Of a stretch of 64,000 nucleotides of DNA, positions 45,885 through 58,340 are shown piece after piece (the first letter of the stretch is position 1; each line of letters begins with the position of its first letter). The position numbers and the translations under genes were made by a program. The DNA is from Bugula neritina. Its lineage: Eukaryota; Bryozoa; Gymnolaemata; Cheilostomatida; Bugulidae. The notes beneath the pieces are model-generated. The model saw only the letters and a program-made list of their open reading frames with translations. It had not been told where the DNA came from and ran no database searches. The stretch is from positions 18,256,281-18,320,280 of the forward strand of contig OZ037767.1 in assembly GCA_964035545.1 (NCBI GenBank). The letters are read 5' to 3'.

Positions 45885-48800
45885 ACTGGAACATACCGAA
45901 ACATACTGCAACATAATGAAATATACTGTAACACACTGAAATATACGGCAAACTACTGAATTATGTTGTAACATACTGAAACATACTGCAACATACTGAA
46001 ATATACTGTAACACATTGAAAAACACTGCAACATACTGATATACGCTGTAGCACACTGAAAAACAGTGCAAAAAACTGAAACATAGTGTAATATACGGCA
46101 ATGTACTGTAACATACTGAAATACACTGTAACACATTGAAATATACTGCAACATACTGAAACATATGGCAACATACTGAAAAGTACTGCAACACATTGAA
46201 ATATACTGCAACATACTGAAATATGCTGTAGCATTCCGAAATACATTCCAACACACTGAAGTATACTGTAATATACAAAAACGTACTGTAACATACTGAA
46301 ACATACGTCAACATACTGAAATGTACTGCACCATACTGAAATTTACTGCAACATACTGAAATATATCGCAACAAACTGAAATTTATGGTAACATACTGAA
46401 ATATGTTGCAAACTACGAAAATAAACTGCAACATACCGAAAAATACTGCAACTGTGCAACATAATGAGATATACTGCGGAAATACTGAAATATCCTGCAA
46501 CAACTGAAATATACTCAAACACACTGAAATACACTGCAAAATACTGAAATATACTGTAACATACTGAAACATACTGCAACATACAGCAACATACTGAAAT
46601 ATACTGTAACACATTGAAATACACTGCAACACATTGAAATACACTGCAACATACCAGAATATATGGTAAACTACTGAAATATACTGTAACACCTTGAAAA
46701 ACACTGCAACATACTGAAATATACTGCAAGATACTGCAACATACTGCAACATACTGAATTGTGCTGTAACATACTGAAATACACTGCAACATACTGCAAC
46801 ATACTGCAACATACTGAAATACACTGTAACATATTGAAATACACTGCAACACATTGAAATACACTGCAACAGACTGAAACATCTGACAACATACCGAAAT
46901 ATACTGCGAGACATTTAAATATACAGCAACATAGTGAAATATATGGCAAACTACTGCAATATACTGTAACACATTGAAAAATACTGCAACATACTGAAAT
47001 AGACTGTAACATACTGAAATACACTGCAACATACTATAACATATTGAAATACACTGCAACACATCGAAATGAACTGCAACATACCGAGATACACTGTAAT
47101 ATACTGAATTACACTGCAACATATTGCAACATACTGAAATATACTGCAACATACTGAAACATACGACAACATACTGAAAAGTACTGCAACACATTGAAAT
47201 ATACTGCAACATACTGAAATATGCTGTAGCATTCTGAAATACATTCCAACACACTGAAGTATACTGTAATATACAGAAACGTACTGTAACATACTGAAAC
47301 ATACGTCAACATACTGAAATGTACTGCAATACATTAAAATATACTGCAACACGCTGAAACATCTGGCAACATACTGAAATGTACTGCAACACATTGAAAT
47401 AAACTGCAACACGCTGAAACATCAGACAACATACTGAAATATACTGCGAGACATTGAAAAATACTGCAACATAGTGAAATATGCTGTAACACACTGGATT
47501 AGACTGCAACATACTGCAACATACTGAAATACGCTGTAACATATTGAAATACACCGCAACACATTAAAATATACTGCAACAAACGGAAACATACGGCAAC
47601 ATACTGAAAAGTACTGCAACACATTGAAATATACTGCAACACACTGAAACATCTGACAACATACTGAAATATACTGCGAGACATTGAAATATACTGCAAC
47701 ATAGTGAAATATGCTGTAACATACTGAAATATACTGCAACATGTCAAAGTATATCGAAATATATGAACATGCACTGTAACATAATGAAACATACTGCAAC
47801 ATACTAAAATATACTGTAACAAATTTGCTGTAACATATTGAAATGCACTGCAACATACTGAAATACACTGCAACATACCTAAATATACGGTAACATATTG
47901 AAACATACTGCAACACATTGAAATATACTGCAACATACTGATATGCGCTGTAGCACACTGAAAAACAGTGCAACAAACTGAAATATAGTGTAATATACGG
48001 CAATGTACTGTAACATACTGAAATACACTGTAACACATTGAAATATACTGCAACAAACTGAAACATACGGCAACATACTTTGAAAAGTACTGCAACTCAT
48101 TGAAATATACTGCAACATAGTGAAATATGCTGTAACATACTGAAATATACTGCAACATGTCAAAGTATATCGAAATATATGAACATGCACTGTAACATAC
48201 TGAAACATACTGCAACATACTAAAATATACTGTAACAAATTTGCTGTAACATATTGAAATGCACTGCAACATACTGAAATACACTGCAACATACCTAAAT
48301 ATACGGTAACATATTGAAACATACTGCAACACATTGAAATATACTGCAACATACTGATATGCGCTGTAGCACACTGAAAAACAGTGCAACAAACTGAAAT
48401 ATAGTGTAATATACGGCAATGTACTGTAACATACTGAAATACACTGTAACACATTGAAATATACTGCAACATACTGAAACATATGGCATCATACTGAAAA
48501 GTACTGCAACACATTGAAGTATACTGCAACATACTGAAATATGCTGTAGCATTCCGAAATACATTCCAACACACTGAAGTATACTGTAATATACAAAAAC
48601 GTGCTGTAACATACTGAAGCATACGTCAACATACTGAAATGTACTGCACCATACTGAAATTTACCGCAACATACTGAAATATATCGCAACAAACTGAAAT
48701 TTATGGTAACATACTGAAATATGTTGCAAACTACGAAAATAAACTGCAACATACCGAAAAATACTGCAACTGTGCAACATAATGAGATATACTGCAGAAA

Positions 48801-51085
48801 TACTGAAATATACTGCAACAACTTAAAAGTTACTGTATGATACTGAAATATACTCAAACACACTGAAATAAACTGCAAAATACTGAAATATACTGTAACA
48901 TACTGAAACATACTGCAACATACAGCAACATACTGAAATATACTGTAACACATTGAAATACACTGCAACACATTGAAATAGACTGCAACATACCAGAATA
49001 TATGGTAAACTACTGAAATATACTGTAACACCTTGAAAAACACTGCAACATACTGAAATATACTGCAAGATACTGCAACATACTAAATTACACTGTAACA
49101 TACTGAAATACACTGCAACATACTGCAACATACTGAAATACACTGTAACATATTGAAATACACTGCAACACATTGAAATACACTGCAACAGACTGAAACA
49201 TCTGACAACATACTGAAATATACTGGGAGACATTTAAATATACAGCAACATAGTGAAACATATGGCAAACTACTGAAATATACTGTAACAGATTGAAAAA
49301 TACTGCAACATACCGAACTAGACTGTAACATAATGAAATAGACTGCAACATACTGAAATACACTGCAACATACTGAAATACACTGCAACATACTGAAATA
49401 CACTGCAACATACTGAAATACACTGTTACATACTGAAATATACTGCGACGTACTGCAACATACTGAAATACACGGTAACATACTGAAATACACTGCAACA
49501 TACTACAACATATTGAAATACACTGCAACACATCGAAATGAACTGCAACATACTGAGATAGACTGTAATATACTGAATTACACTGCAACATATTGCAACA
49601 TACTGAAATACGCTGTAACATATTAAAATACACCGCAACACATTGAAATATACTGCAACATACCGAAATATATGGCAAACTACTGAAATATACTGTAACA
49701 CATTGAAAAATACTGCAACATACTGAAATAGACTGTAACACACTTAAATATACTGCAACATACTGAAATATACTAAAACACACTGAAATAGACTGCAACA
49801 TACTGAAATACACTGTTACATACTGAAATATACTGCAACGTACTGCAACATACTGAAATACACGGTAACATACTGAAATACACTGCAACATACTACAACA
49901 TATTGAAATACACTGCAACACATCGAAATGAACTGCAACATACTGAGATACACTGTAATATACTGAATTACACTGCAACATATTGCAACATACTGAAGTA
50001 TGCTGTAACATATTGAAATACACCGCAACACATTGAAATATACTGCAACATACTGAAACATACGACAACATACTGAAAAGTACTGCAACACATTGAAATA
50101 TACTGCAACATACTGAAATATGCTGTAGCATTCTGAAATACATTCCAACACACTGAAGTATACTGTAATATACAGAAACGTACTGTAACATACTGAAACA
50201 TACGTCAACATACTGAAATGTACTGCAATACATTGAAATATACTGCAACACGCTGAAACATCTGGCAACATACTGAAATGTACTGCAACACATTGAAATA
50301 TACTGCAACACGCTGAAACATTTGACAACATACTGAAATATACTGCGAGACATTGAAAATTACTGCAACATAGTGAAATATGCTGTAACATACTGGATTA
50401 GACTGCAACATACTGCAACATACTGAAATACGCTGTAACATATTGAAATACACCGCAACACATTAAAATATACTGCAACAAACTGAAACATACGGCAACA
50501 TACTGAAAAGTACTGCAACACATTGAAATATACTGCAACACACTGAAACATCTGACAACATACTGAAATATACTGCGAGACATTGAAATATACTGCAACA
50601 TAGTGAAATATGCTGTAACATACTGAAATATACTGCAACATGTCAAAGTATATCGAAATATATGGACATGTACTGTAACATACTGACACATACTGCAACA
50701 TACTAAACTATACTGTAACAAATTTGCTGTAACATATTGAAATGCACTGCAACATACTGAAATACACTGCAACATACCTAAATATCTGGTAACATGTTCA
50801 AACATACTGCAACACATTGAAATATACTGCAACATACTGATATACGCTGTAGCACACTGAAAAACAGTGCAACAAACTGAAATATAGTGTAATATACGGC
50901 AATGTACTGTAACATACTGAAATACACTGTAACACATTGAAATATACTGCAACATACTGAAACATATGGCAACATACTGAAAAGTACTGCAACACATTGA
51001 AATATACTGCAACATACTGAAACATATGGCAACATACTGAAAAGTACTGCAACACTTTGAAATATACTGCAACATACTGAAATAT
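45885..51085 (+). repeat. Satellite array II, second part
   Basis: Array II-type monomers resume, sharing long stretches with 34,2xx-38,xxx. The stretch at 46,200-46,700 resembles 34,250-34,750. The stretch at 48,541 onward resembles 51,842 onward at an offset of 3,301 bp. It contains a 416-bp tandem duplication around 48,060. There is no gene or unique sequence up to the MITE at 51,086. Confidence 0.92.
47640..48471 (+). repeat. 416-bp tandem duplication in array II
   Basis: About 47,640-48,055 and 48,056-48,471 are direct copies with an offset of exactly 416 bp (47,701/48,117; 47,765/48,181; 47,881/48,297). The unit includes the caaatttgctg landmark. The length is not a multiple of ten, and an extra tt in catactttgaaaag near 48,078 lies close to the junction. 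Confidence 0.83.
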
Positions 51086-51104
51086 CACAGGATAGTTAAG
51101 GGCA
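51086..51104 (+). repeat. Left terminal inverted repeat of MITE
   Basis: The 19 bp CACAGGATAGTTAAGGGCA is an exact reverse complement of 51,823-51,841. Similarity extends past one mismatch (GGGCAACCT here, GGGCATCCT on the other arm). Confidence 0.93.
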
Positions 51105-51157
51105 ACCTTTTAGCTGCAACTGCCTTGCTGAGGTTTGCATTGTAATCATATAAGAAT

Positions 51158-51440
51158 TCAGTACCAGTAAAATAAAATCTCACCTAATTGTGCTAGAGTC
51201 AAAATTTAAAAACTATGTTGTAGATCTTTTTTTTCTCCAGTGTAAGATTTTTGGAACTTTCAATTTTCCTTTTTTTCGCAAAGTTATAGACAAAAAACTG
51301 CCGAATTTTGGCCAATTTTGCCTGAAAAGCTGACTTTTCAGTACCAGTAAAATATCTCAGCAGCAAAGCATGATATCTGAATAAAAATTGCACTGCTGGA
51401 ATCCTGAGATATTTTTCCAGTGTAAGTTTTTTTCTTTTTT
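51158..51440 (+). repeat. 180-bp imperfect internal direct repeat in the MITE
   Basis: Two spaced motifs recur at exactly 180 bp. TCAGTACCAGTAAAATA is found at 51,158 and 51,338. TCCAGTGTAAG is found at 51,236 and 51,416. Sequence between them is weakly similar (T-rich before the second motif in both copies). This looks like an old internal duplication within the element. Confidence 0.75.
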
Positions 51441-51822
51441 CAATAACTCTGCTAGATTTCTCAGAAATTGGTGATTTATAAACTGAAAATGCCATATTTT
51501 CTCATAAGAAACTAGCAGCGCACAGCACTTCACGCTTCACTGAGCACGTAGGGATGAGAAGATATTGGCGCCTACATAATAATTACAGGCTAGCTAGCTG
51601 GCAGGCTATAATGAATAGCTCGCTTTGTACTTTGTTTATGTAGCACCCATAATGGAATGTTGATAGATAATGCAGCCCTAACGAAGGTTGTTGCTTATTG
51701 GTTGTAGTTTAATCTTAGGCTAAACAATTACAAGTAGGCAACACGAATGCCACCCGCAGAGCAATATTATCCAAGAACCTGAACTACATTTTGAGAGAAA
51801 TTTATGACATTCTTAGTGAGGA

Positions 51823-51841
51823 TGCCCTTAACTATCCTGTG
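51823..51841 (-). repeat. Right terminal inverted repeat of MITE
   Basis: TGCCCTTAACTATCCTGTG is the exact complement of the left terminus. It is followed by AT and then the satellite sequence gctgtagcattcc, which continues the interrupted monomer. Confidence 0.93.
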
Positions 51842-54800
51842 ATGCTGTAGCATTCCAAAATACATTCTAACACACTGAAGTATACTGTAATATACAAAAA
51901 CGTACTGTAACATACTGAAACATACGTCAACATACTGAAATGTACTGCACCATAGTGAAATTTACTGCAACATACTGAAATATATCGCAACAAACTGAAA
52001 TTTATGGTAACATACTGAAATATGTTGCAAACTACGAAAATAAACTGCAACATACCGAAAAATACTGCAACTGTGCAACATAATGAGATATACTGCAGAA
52101 ATACTGAAATATCCTGCAACAACTTAAAGGTTACTGTATGATACTGAAATATACTCAAACACACTGAAATAAACTGCAAAATACTGAAATATACTGTAAC
52201 ATACTGAAACATACTGCAACATACAGCAACATACTGAAATATACTGTAACACATTGAAATACACTGCAACACATTGAAATAGACTGCAACATACCAGAAT
52301 ATATGGTAAACTACTGAAATATACTGTAACACCTTGAAGAACACTGCAACATACTGAAATATACTGCAAGATACTGCAACATACTGAATTACAGTGTAAC
52401 ATACTGAAATACACTGCAACATACTTCAACATACTGCAACATACTGAAATACACTGTAACATATTGAAATACACTGCAACACATTGAAATACACTGCAAC
52501 AGACTGAAACATCTGACAACATACTGAAATATACTGCGAGACATTTAAATGTACAGCAACATAGTGAAATATGCTGTAACATACTGAAATAAACTGTAAC
52601 ATACGGAAATATATTGTGACATACTGAAATACATGGAAACATTCTGAAATATACTGCAACATACTGATTTATATTGCAATATACTGAGATACACTGTAAT
52701 ATACTGAGTTACATTGCAACATACTGCAACATACTGAAATACGCTGTAACATATTGAAATACACTGCAACACATTGAAATATACTGCAACAAACTGAAAC
52801 ATACGGCAACATGATGAAATATACTGCAGAAATACTGAAATATACTGCAACAACTTAAAAGTTACTGTATGATACTGAAATATACTCAAACACACTGAAA
52901 TAAACTGCAAAATACTGAAATATACTGTAAAATACTGAAACATACTGCAACATACAGCAACATACTGAAATATACTGTAACATATTGAAATACACTGCAA
53001 CACATTGAAATAAACTGCAACATACCAGAATATATGGTAAACTACTGAAATATACTGTAACACCTTGAAAAACACTGCAACATACTGAAATATACTGCAA
53101 GATACTGCAACATACTGAAATATACTGTAACATACTGAAATATACTGCGAGACATTTAAATATACAGCAACATAGTGAAATATGCTGTAACATACTGAAA
53201 TATACTGCAACATATCAAAGTATATCGCAATATATGGACATGTACTGTAACATACTGAAACATATTGCAACATACTGAAATATACCGTAACACATTGAAA
53301 AACACTGCAACATACTGAAATATACTGCAAGATGCTGAAATATACTGCAACATACTGCAACACACAGAAATTTGCTGTAACATATTGAAATGCACTGCAA
53401 CATACTGAAACATACTGGAACATACTAAATTATACTGGAACATACCGAAACATACTGCAACACAATGAAATACACTGTAACACACTGAAATACACTGCAA
53501 CATACTACAACATATTGAAATACACTGCAACACATCAAAATATACTGCAGCATACCTAAATATACGGTAATAAACTGAAATATACTGTAACACCTTGAAA
53601 AATACTGCAACATACTGAAATATAATGCAAGATACTGCAACATACTGAAATACACTGTAACATACTGAAATACACCGCTACATACTGCATTATACTGACA
53701 TACACTGGAACATATTGAAATACACTGCAACAAATTGAAGTATACTGCAACACACTGAAACATACGGAAACATACTGAAATATACTGCGACACATTGAAA
53801 TGTACTGCAACATACTGAGATACACTGTAATATACTGAATCACACTGCAACATACTGCAACATACTGAAATACGCTGTAACATATTGAAATACACCGCAA
53901 CACATTGAAATATACTGCAACAAACTGAAACATACGGCAAGATACTGAAAAGTACTGCAACACATTGAAATGTACTGCAACATACTGAAATATGCTGTAG
54001 CAATCGGAAATACATTCCAACACACTGAAGTATACTGTAATATACAGAAACGTACTGTAACATATTGAAACATACGTCAACATACTGAAATGTACTGCAA
54101 CATACTGAAATATACCGCAACAAACTGAAATTCATGGTAGCATACTGATATATGTTGCAAACTACTAAAATAAACTGCAACATACCGAAAAATACTGCAA
54201 TTGTGCAACATAATGAAATATACGGCAAAAACACTGAAATATACTGCAACAACTTGAAAGTTACTGTATGATGCTGAAATATACTCAAACACACTGAAAT
54301 AAACTGCAAAATACTGAAAGATACTGTAACATACTGAAACATACTGCAACACACTGAAGTATACTGCAACATACCTAAATATACTGCAAGATACTGCAAC
54401 ATACTGAAATATACTGTAACATACTGAAATACACTGCAACATACCTAAATATACGGTAACATATTGAAATATACTGCAACATACTGATATACGCTGTAGC
54501 ACACTGAAAAACAGTGCAACACACTGAAATATAGTGTAATATACGGCAATGTAATGTAACATACTGAAATATACTGTAACACATTGAAATATACTGCAAC
54601 ACATTGAAATAAACCGCAACATTCCGAAAAATACTGCCACTGTCCAACATAATGAAATATACTGCAGAAATACTGAAATATACTACAACAACTTAAAAGT
54701 TACTGTATGATACTGAAATATACTCAAACACACTGAAATATACTGCAAAATACGGAAATATACTGTAACATACTGAAACATACTGCAACATAAAGCATTA

Positions 54801-56930
54801 TACTGAAATATACTGTAACATATTTAAATACACTGCAACACATTGAAATAAACCGTAACATACAGAAATATATGGTAAACTACTGAAATATACTGTAACA
54901 CATTGAAAAACACTGCAACATACTGAAATATACTGCAAGATACGGCAACATACTGAAATACACTGTAACATACTGAAATACACTGCTACATACTGCATTA
55001 TACTGCAACATACTGCAACATACTGAAATACACTGTTCCATATTGAAATACACTGCAACACATTGAAATATACTGCAACACAATGAAACGTCTGACAACA
55101 TACTGAAATATACTGCGAGACATTGAAATATACTGCAACATAGTGAAATATGCTGTAAAATACTGAAATATACTGCAACATATCAAAGTATATCGAAATA
55201 TACGGACATGTACTGTAACATACTGAAACATACTGCAACATACTAAAATATACTGGAACATACCGAAACATACTGCAACATAAGGAAATATACTGTAACA
55301 CACTGAAATATACGGCAAACTACTGAATTATGTTGTAACATACTGAAACATACCTCAACATACTGAAATATACTGTAACACATTAAAAAACACTGCAACA
55401 TACTGAAATATACTGCAAGATACTGCAACATACTGAAAAATACTGTAACATACTGAAATATACTGCGAGACATTTAAATATACAGCAACATAGTGAAATA
55501 TGCTGTAACATACTGAAATATACTGCAACATATCAAAGTATATCGCAATATATGGACATGTATTGTAACATACTGAAACATATTGCAACATACTGAAAAG
55601 TACTGCAACACATTGAAATATACTGCGACATACTGAAATATACTGTAACATACTGAAATACACTGCAACATACTGCAACATACTGCAATATACTGAATTA
55701 CACTGTGACATACTGGAATACACTGCAACACATTGAAACATACTGCAACTCACTGAAACATTTTTCAACATACTGAAATATACTGCAAGATATCGAAGTA
55801 TATCGTAATATACGGACATGTACTGTAACATACTGAAACATACTGAAACATACTGAAACATACTAAAATATACTGGAACATACCGAAACATACTGCAGCA
55901 TAATGAAATATACTGTAACACTTCGAGTTATATGGCAAAATACTGAATTAAGTTGTAACATACTGAAACACACTGCAACACACCTAAATATACGGTAACA
56001 TATTGAAGCATACTGCAACACATTGAAATATACTGAAACATACTGATATACGCTGTAGCACACTGAAAAACAGTGCAACACACTGAAATATAGTGTAATA
56101 TACGGCAATGTACTGTAACATACTGAAATATACTGTAACACATTGAAATATACTGCAACACATTGAAATAAACTGCAACATACCGAAAAATACTGCCACT
56201 GTCCAACATAATGAAATATACTGCAGAAATACTGAAATATACTGCAACAACTTAAAAGTTATTGTATGATGCTGAAATATACTCAAACACACTGATATAT
56301 ACTGCAAAATACTGAAACATACTGCAACACACTGAAGTATACTGCAACATACCTAAATATACTGCAAGATACTGCAACATACTGAAATATACTGTAACAT
56401 ACTAAAATACACTGCAACAGACTGCAACATACTGCAACATACTGCAACATACTGCAACATACTGAAACATACTTCAACATACTGAAAGATACTGCAAGAT
56501 AATGAAGTATATCGTAATATACGGACATGTACTGTAACATACTAAAATATACTGGAACATACCGAAACATACATCAACATAATGAAATATACTGTAACAC
56601 ACTGAAATATACGGCAAACTACTGAATTATGTTGTAACATACTGAAACAAACCACAACATACTGAAATATACTGTAACACATTGAAAAACACTGCAACAT
56701 ACTGAAACATACTGCAAGATGCTGCAACATACAGAAATACACTGTAACACACTAAAATACACTGCAACATACTATAACATATTGAAATACACTGCAACGC
56801 ATCAAAATATACTGCAGCATACCTAAATATACGGTAATAAACTGAAATATACTGTAACACATTGGAAAATACTGCAACATACTGAAATATAATGCAAGAT
56901 ACTGCAACATACTGAATTATACTGCTACAT
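51842..56930 (+). repeat. Satellite array II, third part
   Basis: The array resumes with the monomer interrupted by the MITE. Blocks similar to 48,541-49,250 come first (offset 3,301), then partial local copies. The landmark aacttaaaagtt occurs near 52,121 (variant), 52,852, 54,250 (variant), 54,689 and 56,250. Similarity between neighbouring blocks is lower than in array I and register shifts are common. There is no gene, RNA or further mobile element. Confidence 0.92.
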
Positions 56931-58340
56931 ACGTAATACACGGTAACACACCAACATATTATACCGTAACCTGTAGAAACATGTTGTGACATATTGAAAT
57001 ACACTGAAATATACTGAAATATACTGCAACATACTGATATATACAGCAACATACTGATATGCACTGCAACATACTGAAATATACTGTAACATACTGAAAT
57101 ACACTGCAACATACTACAACATACTGAAATACACTGTAACATATTGAAATACACTGCAACACTTTGAAATATACTGCAACATACCGAAATACATGGCAAA
57201 CTACTGAAACATACTGTAACACAATGAAAAATACTGCAACATACCGAAATAGACTGTGACACACAAAAATATACTGCAACATACTGAAATAAACTTTAAC
57301 ATGCTGAAATAGACTGCAACATACTGAAATACACTGTTACATACTGTAATATACTGCAACATACTGCAAATTACTGAAATACACGGTAACATACTGAAAT
57401 ACACTGCAACATACTGCAAATTACTGAAATACACGGTAACATACTGAAATACACTGCAACATACTGAAATACACTGTTACATACAGAAATATACTACAAC
57501 ACACTGCAACATACTGAAATACACTGTAACACACTGAAATACACTGCAACCTACTACAACATATTGAATTACACTGCAACACATCAAAATATACTGCAAC
57601 ATACCTAAATATACGGTAATAAACTGAAATATACTGTAACACATTGAAAAAAAACTGCAACATACTGAAATGTAATGCAAGATACTGCAACATACTGAAA
57701 TACACTGGAACATACTGATATACACTGCAACAAATTGAAGTATACTGCAACACACTGAAACATACGGAAACATATTGAAATACACCGCAACACATTGAAA
57801 TATACTGCAACATACTGAAATATACGGCAACATACTGAATTATACTGCTACATACGTAATATACGGTAACACACCAACATATTATACCGTAACCTGTAGA
57901 AACATGTTGTGACATATTGAAATACACTGAAACATACTGAAATATACTGCAACATACTGATATATACAGCAACATACTGATATGCACTGCAACATACTGA
58001 AATATACTGTAACATACTGAGATACACTGCAACATACTACAACATACTGAAATACACTGTAACATATTGAAATACACTGCAACACTTTGAAATATACTGC
58101 AACATACCGAAATATATGGCAAACTACTGAAACATACTGTAACACAATGAAAAATACTGCAACATACCGAAATAGACTGTAACACACTTAAATATACTGC
58201 AACATACTGAAATACACTGTTACATACTGTAATATACTGCAACATACTGCAAATTACTGAAATACACGGTAACATACTGAAATACACTGCAACATACTGC
58301 AAATTACTGAAATACACGGTAACATACTGAAATACACTGC
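56930..58340 (+). repeat. 0.92-kb tandem duplication with 50-bp subrepeats
   Basis: About 56,920-57,450 recurs at about 57,840-58,340. The offset is 923 bp at cggtaacaca (56,941/57,864) and 883 bp after a 40-bp deletion (57,361/58,244). Each copy holds a segment with a 50-bp period built on actgcaaattactgaaatac (57,363 and 57,413; 58,246 and 58,296). Each also holds the divergent segment with the TACGGTA/TACCGTA inverted repeat. Confidence 0.8.
57862..57891. repeat. Short inverted repeat TACGGTA...TACCGTA
   Basis: Seven-bp perfect arms (57,862-57,868 and 57,885-57,891) are separated by 16 bp, inside the strongly divergent segment ctacatacgtaatatacggt. A copy with 6-bp arms lies near 56,940-56,965. 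A shortened version is near 59,686-59,712. Nothing shows a function. Confidence 0.6.

Larger units (their letters stand above)
51086..51841. mobile_element. MITE-like non-autonomous DNA transposon, 756 bp
   Basis: This is the only stretch of non-satellite, non-LINE sequence in the window. Its ends are perfect 19-bp inverted repeats: CACAGGATAGTTAAGGGCA at 51,086-51,104 and its complement at 51,823-51,841. One mismatch and three further matches follow. AT flanks both sides (51,084-51,085 and 51,842-51,843), while uninterrupted homologous sites (for example 46,211-46,235) read gaaatatgctgtag with a single AT, so AT is a 2-bp target duplication. The interior has no transposase-like frame; a 98-codon minus-strand frame has no recognisable features. 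Mobility would need a transposase supplied elsewhere. The superfamily is uncertain: a 2-bp duplication suggests a Tc1/mariner-like mechanism, but those normally duplicate TA. Confidence 0.88.

Noticed and set aside
51199-51495. 98-codon minus-strand ORF inside the MITE
   Set aside because: Its composition is low-complexity Lys/Phe-rich from A/T runs. It spans the internal 180-bp duplication and has no transposase features.
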